5,214 nucleotides of DNA, taken from assembly GCA_028287205.1 (NCBI GenBank), contig JAQBQC010000266.1, positions 1 to 5,214 on the forward strand. The letters are read 5' to 3'. This DNA is from Gemmatimonadota bacterium (lineage in GTDB: Bacteria; Gemmatimonadota; Gemmatimonadetes; Gemmatimonadales; Gemmatimonadaceae). Made by a program: the position numbers and the translations under genes. Below, piece after piece: positions 1 through 5,214 of this stretch. A model generated the notes under the pieces. The model worked only from the letters and a program-made list of their open reading frames with translations. It did no database searches and had not been told where the DNA came from. Positions within the stretch are counted from its first letter, which is position 1. Every line of letters begins with the position of its first letter.

Positions 1-203
1 CCGCTGAAAAGCCGGGAACGGTGGTGATCTCCCTGGGTGTGACGAGGGAAGACCTCGGGGAGTTCTTCGGCACCGTGACGCCGGCGGGGCGCGTGGTCAA
101 CGACTGGGGCGTGCCGGAGGAGTCGGACGTCTCGATCTACGTGGGAGAGCACCCGAAGGCGACGCTGCAGGAGATATGGCCCTCGCTGGCCGGGCGAAAC
201 TAG
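1..203 (+). CDS. 3' end of a truncated gene; possibly a membrane glycosyltransferase (GT39/ArnT-like) C-terminal tail
   Basis: An open frame enters from the left edge (first full codon at base 3) and ends at TAG 201-203, giving the last 66 residues of a protein whose start lies outside. The visible part is soluble, with no membrane segment. It reads as a short strand (TVVISLGV), a helix (REDLGEFF), a strand-rich part (AGRVVNDWGV) and a final strand plus helix (VSIYVGEHPKATLQEIWPSL). From memory, the pattern 'IYV...P......IWP.L' near the end resembles the extracytoplasmic tail of GT39/ArnT-like mannosyl- or aminoarabinose-transferases, but no catalytic motif is visible, so this is a weak guess. 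The GTG at base 21 is probably an internal valine, because the frame stays open upstream to the edge. The gene converges on the kinase gene, with 12 bases between the stops and no visible terminator hairpin. Confidence 0.55.
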   Translation, partial: AEKPGTVVISLGVTREDLGEFFGTVTPAGRVVNDWGVPEESDVSIYVGEHPKATLQEIWPSLAGRN

Positions 204-215
204 GTGCGCTTGCGA

Positions 216-2876
216 CTAATTCGCGTTCGCCGCTCCGGACGCGAGGCGCTCGAAGCGCGGATTCCCGTGCAGCGGCGCGAAGTTCGGATCGATTCTGAGC
301 CATTGCGGCGAGAGTAGATACGGCCGCTTCAATAGAAGCTCGAGATTGTCCAGCGCCTTTTCCGGCTCGCCGACCGCGATGTAAATGCGCACGAGCTGGT
401 GCCGGAAATATGCGGTGGTACGGTCGGAGGATGATCCTGGCGCAATGGCGACCGACATCTCCCCCTCCTTGATCGCCTCGTCCTTTCGACCGAGGTAGGC
501 GAGCACGAGCCCCACGAGTACGTGGCGCTGGCCGTCGCCGGGCAGCGACTTCAACTGCTCCTGAAAACCCGCGCGAGCGCTGTCCGCGTACGCTCGCATG
601 CGCACCGAGTCCCCGCGATAGCGATACTGCTGGGCGAGCACGATGCTGCGCGTCGGGGGATCATTGTCGAACGCGTCGAGACCGAGGCTGAGAAGCAGTC
701 GCTCCTGTGCGCTGTCGAGCGCCCATCCCAGGTCCTGATACGTCGCGTTGTACGCCACGAGAGTCGCCTGGTCGAGTGAGCTGGTCGTCGGCCGCAGCGC
801 CGCTCGTGCTCGACGAAGGTCGCCCTGCATGAGCCAGAGCATCATGTAGCTCTGGATGGTGAACAGGTTGTCGGGCGCCAGGCTGAGCGAGCGCTCGAGC
901 GCGGCCTGTGCCTCGGAGTAGCGGCGCTGACGCAGCTGGAACTCTCCCAGCGACTGGAACGTGTTTGGCGCTTGTGGATCGAGGCGCGTCGCCTGCTTCA
1001 GGTGAGTGGTCGCCAATTCCCACTGTCCGAGATCGGCCTCGCAGTCCCCTGCTCTTCGAATCAGCTTCACGTTGGACGGCTCGCGCACGAGCCCCTTTTG
1101 GAGCGCATCGAGCGCGCTGCGCGAATCGTTGCGGATGAAACGCAGATAATTGGCTCTCGCCACGAGGGCCTCGGGAAGCTGCGGCGAAAGCTCGAGTGCG
1201 TGCGCGGAGATTCGGTCTGCGGAATCCGCGAGAGCCGGACTCGGAATGCCATTGTTGAAGTCGAAGGCGAGCGCGTCGGCCAGCGCCGCCCACGCGAGCG
1301 CGAACGTCGAGTCAAGTCCGACCGCCTGCCTCAGCTCCGCGGCTTCGCGATGCAGATTTGCAGGGCTCGAGCCCCTGGTCGAAATGTCGAGCGCACGAAG
1401 ATAGGCGTCATAGGCGTCGAGATTGGTCGTCGGCTTCTCGGCCAGAGATTTCGTCGCGGCCGGACTCAGTGCGATCTGCAACTCGTGCGCGACCTTTCCC
1501 GCGATGTCGGCTTGCACCTGAAAGACATCCGTCAGCGGCGCGTCGAATGGCTGCTGCCATTTGTCTGCGGCGGTAGCGACGTCGACGAGCTCGGGGCTCA
1601 CCTGCACCCGGCTTGCACCGCCAGCGACCCGGGCCCAGTGTACGCGTCCGATGAGCAGATAGCGAACGCCGAGCTCCTGGCCGATCTGCTGCGGAGACTT
1701 GGTGGTGTTGCGGTACTGCGCGGAGCTCGCAGAGCCGATGACCTCGATGCCTGGAAGCCCCGTGAGCTTTCCGCGCACCGCGTCCGTCATGCCTGCCGCG
1801 AAGTACGCGTCGCTCGTGTCGCCGACGCTTTCGAAGGGAAGCACTGCGAGCCGCACGATCCCCGGCGAGCTCTCGCCATCGTGCGACTTCGAGCGCCACG
1901 CAAACAATAAACCTCCGCCGACCAGAACGCCGAGGATGAGAGCCAGCGCAGTCGTTGGTACGCGACGCTTCACCGGCGCGCGAGCGGCCGGCGCGGACGC
2001 TGCGGCCGTTCCCGTAAACGAGGTGCGCTCCGCCGTCTCGAGCGCGTGACCGAGCTCGCCCGCCGTCGCCCATCGATCTGCGGGCACGCGCGCGAGCGCC
2101 TTTTGCAGCACCGCATCCACCGCCTGCGGCACCGATGGCCGAAGCACGCGCACCGACGGCGCGTCGCTCGTCATCATCTTCGCGATCATCGCCTGCGTGT
2201 TCGGCGCTGTGAAGGGCGGCTCGCCCGCGAGCATTTCGTAGCACACGGCGCCCAGCGTGTAGATGTCGCTGCGCGAGCCGAGATCACGCTCGCCGCTCGC
2301 CTGCTCGGGACTCATGTACTGCGGTGTGCCGACGGCGAGCCCCGTTTGCGTGAGTCCTCCTCCCGCCGAAGTGTCGGCGCCGAGCGCTCGCGCGATGCCG
2401 AAGTCGGCGAGCAGCGCATCTCCACGCTTCGTGAGCAGGAGATTCTCCGGTTTGATGTCGCGATGGACGACGCCCTTCTCGTGCGCGTAGTCGAGCGCGC
2501 TCGCGATCTCGCGCGTGATTCGCAGCGCCTCCTCGATCGGGAGCTGTTTGTCGCGTCGCAGGTGCGCGCGCAGCGTCTCCCCTTCGACGTACGGCATCGT
2601 GAACCAGAGCTGACCGTCGGCCGTCTCACCGGAATCGAGGACGGTGAGGATGTGCGGATGCGAGAGCGTGGCCGCGAAGCCGATCTCGCGCCGAAAGCGC
2701 TCGGGGCCGACCGTGGCGGCGAGGTCGGGGTGCAGCACCTTGAGCGCGACCTCGCGCCCATGCTTCAGGTCAGTGGCGAGATAGACCGTAGCCATCCCGC
2801 CGCGACCCAACTCGCGCTGGAGCTTGTACTGGGTGCCGAGCGACGCCTGCAACTGGTCGATATGCGGTGTCGCCAC
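216..2876 (-). CDS. Transmembrane eukaryotic-like Ser/Thr protein kinase with TolB-like domain and TPRs
   Basis: This encodes an 886-residue protein kinase that should phosphorylate Ser/Thr on unknown targets. Numbering is from the GTG at 2876. The kinase domain spans about 17-280: Gly-rich loop GRGGMATV (24-31), ATP-binding lysine K46 (VALKV), helix-C glutamate E64, catalytic HRDIKPEN (138-145, D140), DFG (158-160), an activation loop with T176 and T178, the GTPQYMSPE segment ending at E191, and R268. All catalytic residues are present and it is an RD kinase, so activity and loop autophosphorylation are expected. A linker with basic KRR (303-305) leads to one membrane helix (about 307-327). 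A TolB/FlgO-like domain follows (about 341-468; LAVLPFES, FAAGMTDAV), then TPR-like helical repeats (about 486-850) and the ending WLRIDPNFAPLHGNPRFERL. Expected topology is kinase inside, TolB-like/TPR part outside. GTG 2876 is preferred because GGGGAG lies 9 bases upstream; a TTG at 2912 would add 12 residues but has a poor ribosome site. The exact TPR count is uncertain. Confidence 0.96.
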   Translation of the reverse strand: MATPHIDQLQASLGTQYKLQRELGRGGMATVYLATDLKHGREVALKVLHPDLAATVGPERFRREIGFAATLSHPHILTVLDSGETADGQLWFTMPYVEGETLRAHLRRDKQLPIEEALRITREIASALDYAHEKGVVHRDIKPENLLLTKRGDALLADFGIARALGADTSAGGGLTQTGLAVGTPQYMSPEQASGERDLGSRSDIYTLGAVCYEMLAGEPPFTAPNTQAMIAKMMTSDAPSVRVLRPSVPQAVDAVLQKALARVPADRWATAGELGHALETAERTSFTGTAAASAPAARAPVKRRVPTTALALILGVLVGGGLLFAWRSKSHDGESSPGIVRLAVLPFESVGDTSDAYFAAGMTDAVRGKLTGLPGIEVIGSASSAQYRNTTKSPQQIGQELGVRYLLIGRVHWARVAGGASRVQVSPELVDVATAADKWQQPFDAPLTDVFQVQADIAGKVAHELQIALSPAATKSLAEKPTTNLDAYDAYLRALDISTRGSSPANLHREAAELRQAVGLDSTFALAWAALADALAFDFNNGIPSPALADSADRISAHALELSPQLPEALVARANYLRFIRNDSRSALDALQKGLVREPSNVKLIRRAGDCEADLGQWELATTHLKQATRLDPQAPNTFQSLGEFQLRQRRYSEAQAALERSLSLAPDNLFTIQSYMMLWLMQGDLRRARAALRPTTSSLDQATLVAYNATYQDLGWALDSAQERLLLSLGLDAFDNDPPTRSIVLAQQYRYRGDSVRMRAYADSARAGFQEQLKSLPGDGQRHVLVGLVLAYLGRKDEAIKEGEMSVAIAPGSSSDRTTAYFRHQLVRIYIAVGEPEKALDNLELLLKRPYLLSPQWLRIDPNFAPLHGNPRFERLASGAANAN

Positions 2877-2885
2877 CCGTAAGCG

Positions 2886-2891
2886 CTCCCC
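2886..2891 (-). promoter_or_regulatory. Shine-Dalgarno site that decides the kinase start
   Basis: On the - strand, GGGGAG lies 9 bases before the GTG at 2876-2874. The competing TTG start at 2912 has only a weak GAG about 13 bases upstream. The site would fall inside the coding region if TTG were used. Homologous kinases, as I recall them, also begin shortly before the 'LQ..LG..Y.L.RELG.GGM' stretch, which fits the shorter form. Confidence 0.6.
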
Positions 2892-3049
2892 AGGGAAAGG
2901 TACGGGTGTCAATCTATGGTATGCTCGTTTGGTGCGCGAGACGTTCGGCGGTGTCAGGGAATGGCAAGAATTCTCCTTCCAGCGAGGCGTTGCAGGGGGG
3001 CACTGACATATTCGAGCCAGAGCCGTCGTGCTCGCGTTTCGTCATTGTC

Positions 3050-3056
3050 GGGAGAG
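3050..3056 (+). promoter_or_regulatory. Shine-Dalgarno site of the FG-GAP gene
   Basis: GGGAGAG at 3050-3056 precedes ATG 3062-3064, with 7 bases between GGGAG and the start codon. It supports ATG 3062 over the in-frame ATG at 3083 and over the much longer frame that opens at 2867, which would overlap the kinase gene. Confidence 0.65.
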
Positions 3057-3061
3057 CGCAC

Positions 3062-4771
3062 ATGCGAGCCAGTGTGAGATCGATGGCGCGGCGAGTCGTG
3101 GTGATGTCCGTGGCGCTTTCCATGTTGGGATTTTCGCGCGGCTCGAGCGCGCAGGGCGCACCAACGGTGCCCACTCCAGGCATCTCCGCGGCGATGGGGC
3201 ATATCTACGGGGGCGATCCCGCCGGCGCGGCAAAGATCCTCGAAGAGGTGACCGCGACGACTCCCTTCAACGCGAACGCGTGGCGGCTGCTGGCGCTGTG
3301 CTATCGGCAGACGGGTGAGCTCGACCGATCGATGGCAGCCTACGAGAAAGCGATCGCACTCGAGCCGAATTCGCCTGCCGCGATGTTCAATCTCGCCGGC
3401 GTGTACGCGCTCAAGGGAAACAAGGACAGCGCATTCGCGCTGCTCGCTCGCGTAAGGTCATCGCGCAACTACGACATGACTCAGCTCGATGTCGACTCCG
3501 CGTACGCGAGTCTGCGCGTCGATCCGCGATACAAGACGCTCCTTCCCACCGCGGCTGATTTTGCAAATCCGTTCGTCGAGAAGGTGAAGGTGCTCCTCGA
3601 GGTCGACGGCGATTCGGCCGGCGATCAATTCGGATGGATCGCGCGCGGCATGGGCGACGTCGATCACGATGGCGCGATCGACTTCGTGACGTCGGCGCCC
3701 ACCAGGAGTGCAGGAGGCGCGAATGCCGGCCGTGTGTACGCCTACTCGAGCCGCACCGGGAAGCTGCTCTGGTCCGTGGACGGCAAGCCAGGTGAGCAGC
3801 TCGGCACCGGCGTCGAGAGCGCTGGCGACGTGGACGGCGACGGCACGCAGGATGTGGTGGCCGGTGCGCCGTACTCGGGGCGGACGTACGTGTACTCGGG
3901 CAAGGATGGCCACACGCTGTTCACGCTGCGAGCGGAGAACGACTCGGATGCATTCGGTCAGCATGTATCGACGGCGGGCGACGTCGACCACGACGGACAC
4001 GCCGACGTTCTCGTTGGCGCCCCGACGAGCAATGCGGGTGGACGCGGTGCCGGTCGCGCGTATCTGTATTCCGGAAAGGACGGTCATCTCCTCTCGACGC
4101 TCACCGGCGAGCGCGCGGGCGATGCGTTCGGCAGCACGGTGGGCGGCTGGAGCGACGCAAAGCGCACGCTCATCGTGGTGGGTGCTCCTGCCGCTGGCAG
4201 CGGCAAAGTGGGGCGAACCTACGTGTACGATGGGCTCTCGAAGAAGCCGACGTTCATCATCGAGTCCGATTCCACGGGTCGCGCGCTCGGCGCGATGTTC
4301 GTCTCCGTGATGGGCGACGTGAATGGCGACGGCGTGCCCGACGTCTACGCGTCCGACTACACGAACGGCGCGAAGGGAGCATCGACGGGGCGCATCTACG
4401 TGCACTCGGGGCGCGATGGCAAGCGGCTGCTCACCCTCACGGGCGAAGGCGCGGGCGAGGGCTTCGGCATCGGCCCCGCCAAAACCGGCGACGTCGATCA
4501 CGATGGAAACGCGGATCTCGTCATTGGATCCTGGCAATACTCCGCCGCTACAACGTCGGGCGGGCGTGTGTACCTGTACTCGGGAGGCGACGGCCATCTC
4601 ATGAAGACCTATACCGATCGCATTCCCGGCGACACTTTCGGCTTCGATGCCGTGGGCATTGGCGATGTGGACGGAGACGGCACCGTGGACTTCCTGCTCA
4701 CCGCCGCGTGGAGCGGCGTGCACGGGAATCACTCAGGGCGAATCTTCATCGTGTCGAGCGGAGTGAAGTAG
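3062..4771 (+). CDS. Exported TPR/FG-GAP protein, predicted Ca2+-binding seven-bladed beta-propeller
   Basis: This encodes a 569-residue protein with no recognised enzymatic motif; its likely role is protein-protein interaction or scaffolding outside the cytoplasm. A Sec signal peptide covers about 1-30: a basic start, the hydrophobic stretch VVVMSVALSMLGF, and a likely cut after S-S-A30. TPRs follow (about 42-135; clearest is AWRLLALCYRQTGELDRSMA and its continuation, 73-106), closed by a 'D..YASLRVDPRYKTLLP' tail (145-162). From about 174 come seven FG-GAP/integrin-alpha-like repeats of 51-59 residues with D-x-F-G at 188, 296, 354 and 524 and variants at 245, 407 and 466. Calcium-type loops GD-V-D/N-x-D-G occur at 198, 255, 306, 418, 476 and 534; the fourth repeat lacks one. 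Each repeat continues as 'GAP...GR.Y.YSG.DG..L.TL'. No LPXTG, C-terminal membrane helix or lipobox is seen, so it is probably periplasmic or secreted. It is divergent from the kinase. Start chosen by ribosome site and signal peptide. Confidence 0.95.
   Translation: MRASVRSMARRVVVMSVALSMLGFSRGSSAQGAPTVPTPGISAAMGHIYGGDPAGAAKILEEVTATTPFNANAWRLLALCYRQTGELDRSMAAYEKAIALEPNSPAAMFNLAGVYALKGNKDSAFALLARVRSSRNYDMTQLDVDSAYASLRVDPRYKTLLPTAADFANPFVEKVKVLLEVDGDSAGDQFGWIARGMGDVDHDGAIDFVTSAPTRSAGGANAGRVYAYSSRTGKLLWSVDGKPGEQLGTGVESAGDVDGDGTQDVVAGAPYSGRTYVYSGKDGHTLFTLRAENDSDAFGQHVSTAGDVDHDGHADVLVGAPTSNAGGRGAGRAYLYSGKDGHLLSTLTGERAGDAFGSTVGGWSDAKRTLIVVGAPAAGSGKVGRTYVYDGLSKKPTFIIESDSTGRALGAMFVSVMGDVNGDGVPDVYASDYTNGAKGASTGRIYVHSGRDGKRLLTLTGEGAGEGFGIGPAKTGDVDHDGNADLVIGSWQYSAATTSGGRVYLYSGGDGHLMKTYTDRIPGDTFGFDAVGIGDVDGDGTVDFLLTAAWSGVHGNHSGRIFIVSSGVK
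3623..4768 (+). repeat. Seven tandem FG-GAP (beta-propeller blade) repeats inside the coding region
   Basis: Seven protein-level repeats begin near residues 188, 245, 296, 354, 407, 466 and 524 of the FG-GAP protein. Each has an 'FG' turn, then a calcium loop, then GAP, then G-R-x-Y-x-Y-S-G-x-D-G. Six loops keep the Asp pattern; repeat 4 has G-G-W-S-D-A-K instead. The last repeat stops after its 'GRIFIV' strand, while a matching lone strand (KVLLEVDG, 176-183) precedes repeat 1. That is what a circularly closed propeller would show. At DNA level the repeats have diverged, apart from a 20-base identity between loops 1 and 6 (3653-3672 and 4487-4506). Confidence 0.85.
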
Positions 4772-4830
4772 CTGTATTATTCGTGAATGAACGGGAAATT
4801 CGTGACGAGCGCGACTTTCGAGATCGCCCC
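4772..4830 (+). other. Short AT-rich spacer, possible promoter of the acetyltransferase gene
   Basis: This 59-base spacer is noticeably more AT-rich in its first half than the surrounding sequence. It contains TATTAT (4775-4780), a -10-like box without a convincing -35 at the right distance, and an 8-base direct repeat ATTCGTGA (4779-4786 and 4798-4805, 19 bases apart). No hairpin-plus-T-run terminator follows the FG-GAP stop, so read-through into the acetyltransferase gene is also possible. Confidence 0.3.
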
Positions 4831-5214
4831 ATGACCTCCTCGCCTGTGTGCGCATGGGCACCGCTCATGCCTCACGATGGACTCCGCATCGTTCCGTATC
4901 GCCCCGAGCACGCTGACGCGTTTCGCGATCTCAATCTCGCGTGGATCCGAAAATACTTCACCGTCGAGGCGCGCGACTCCCGCGATCTCGGCGATCCCGA
5001 GACGTACATCCTCGCGCCCGGCGGCTACATCTTCATGGCCGAGCTCAATGACGAGGCGGTAGGTGCGTGCGCGCTCATGCGCGAGGACGAAGGGATCTTC
5101 GAGCTCGCGAAGATGACCGTCGCGGAGTCGGTGCGCGGGCTCGGCGTCGGACGCGCGCTCGGCGAAGCGGCCCTCGCGCATGCACGCGCGATCGGCGCAC
5201 GGCGCGTCGAGCTT
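4831..5214 (+). CDS. GNAT-family N-acetyltransferase, 5' part (runs off the right edge)
   Basis: An open frame runs to the last base and is cut there; 128 codons from ATG 4831 or 116 from ATG 4867 are visible. It encodes a cytoplasmic enzyme moving acetyl from acetyl-CoA to an amine; the substrate cannot be told. Numbered from ATG 4867: first strand LRIVPYRPEHA (6-16), helix with W26 and KYF (29-31), 'E..D...LGDPE..IL' (34-49), strands GGYIFMAEL (52-60) and AVGACALM (64-71), ELAKMTV (79-85) as strand beta4, then the acetyl-CoA pyrophosphate loop RGLGVG (90-95) and its helix, ending in ARRVEL. The fragment lacks the last third of the fold. The start is uncertain: GTG 4783, ATG 4831 and ATG 4867 are in frame and none has a good ribosome site. 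ATG 4867 fits the usual GNAT N-terminus best; 4831 is reported as the inclusive choice. The 'E..D...L.DPE..IL..GG' pattern recalls GNATs found alone or fused to MarR-type regulators. Confidence 0.9.
   Translation, partial: MTSSPVCAWAPLMPHDGLRIVPYRPEHADAFRDLNLAWIRKYFTVEARDSRDLGDPETYILAPGGYIFMAELNDEAVGACALMREDEGIFELAKMTVAESVRGLGVGRALGEAALAHARAIGARRVEL

Larger units (their letters stand above)
2877..3061. other. Divergent intergenic region (kinase on one side, FG-GAP protein on the other)
   Basis: These 185 bases separate the two divergent starts, so the kinase promoter and most likely that of the FG-GAP gene lie here. No strong -35/-10 pair was found on either strand. The best + strand candidate is an extended -10-like TGGTATGCT (2917-2925) without a good -35. 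On the - strand, TTGACA (2912-2907) looks like a -35, but its -10 position would fall on the kinase ribosome site, so it is doubtful. The 7-mer GGTGTCA occurs twice in direct orientation (2905-2911 and 2950-2956). A 17-codon - strand frame (2967-2914) behind the purine-rich GGAAGGAG (2980-2973) could be a leader peptide. None of these is more than a candidate. Confidence 0.5.

Noticed and set aside
204..215. Bidirectional terminator between the convergent genes
   Set aside because: Only 12 bases separate the stops and no inverted repeat with a T-run was found around them.
972..1910. 312-codon + strand open frame inside the kinase gene
   Set aside because: Arg-rich, low-complexity composition, no domain, fully inside a - strand gene whose TPR and TolB-like domains are clear; a by-product of high GC content.
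2046..2882. 278-codon + strand open frame opposite the kinase catalytic domain
   Set aside because: Rich in R, H and E with no domain; it lies opposite the intact HRD/DFG kinase coding sequence.
2907..2912. TTGACA on the - strand as the kinase -35 box
   Set aside because: A -10 at normal spacing would fall on the GGGGAG ribosome site at 2891-2886, and no TATAAT-like sequence is there.
2867..3061. N-terminal extension of the FG-GAP gene to GTG 2867
   Set aside because: It would overlap the kinase gene head-on, place the signal peptide about 65 residues inside the protein, and ignore the good ribosome site before ATG 3062.
3458..4732. 424-codon open frame on the - strand opposite the FG-GAP gene
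   Set aside because: It is the antisense shadow of the repeat array: the GD-V-D-G-D-G codons read backwards give recurring V-H-V/V-H-I-A patterns. It has no recognisable domain or signal, and the + strand frame has clear motifs.
4777..5181. 134-codon - strand open frame opposite the acetyltransferase
   Set aside because: The + strand frame carries clear GNAT motifs (RGLGVG) and runs to the window edge; the - strand frame has no recognisable motif.

Overview
The window is a GC-rich bacterial chromosomal segment with four protein-coding genes, two of them cut by the window edges. The best guess at the organism is a soil-type Gemmatimonadota or a relative such as Acidobacteriota. Two things point there: a large membrane kinase built as Ser/Thr kinase, TM segment, TolB-like domain and TPRs, ending in the W-L-R-x-D-P-x-F...G-N-P-R-F motif common in those phyla, and a GC-rich third codon position. 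This is a judgement from gene style; no marker gene is present.

Layout. (1) Bases 1-203, + strand: the last 66 codons of a gene starting outside the window, possibly a membrane glycosyltransferase (weak). (2) Bases 216-2876, - strand, convergent with the first gene and 12 bases from it: a complete transmembrane eukaryotic-like Ser/Thr protein kinase. (3) Bases 2877-3061: a 185-base divergent intergenic region that must hold the kinase promoter and most likely that of the next gene. (4) Bases 3062-4771, + strand: a complete secreted protein with N-terminal TPRs followed by seven FG-GAP repeats, read as a calcium-binding seven-bladed beta-propeller. (5) Bases 4772-4830: a short, locally AT-rich spacer. 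(6) Bases 4831-5214, + strand: the first part of a GNAT N-acetyltransferase that runs off the window.

How they may work together. The kinase should sit in the inner membrane, with its catalytic domain in the cytoplasm and its TolB-like/TPR half outside. The divergently transcribed FG-GAP protein is predicted to be exported to that same outer side and also has TPRs. Head-to-head layout and shared compartment make a sensor/partner relation possible, but nothing in the sequence proves it. The acetyltransferase looks like an unrelated neighbour.

No tRNA, rRNA, CRISPR array, insertion sequence or convincing hairpin terminator was seen. Nothing here is clearly a new system; the most interesting object is the TPR plus seven-blade propeller protein beside the kinase.
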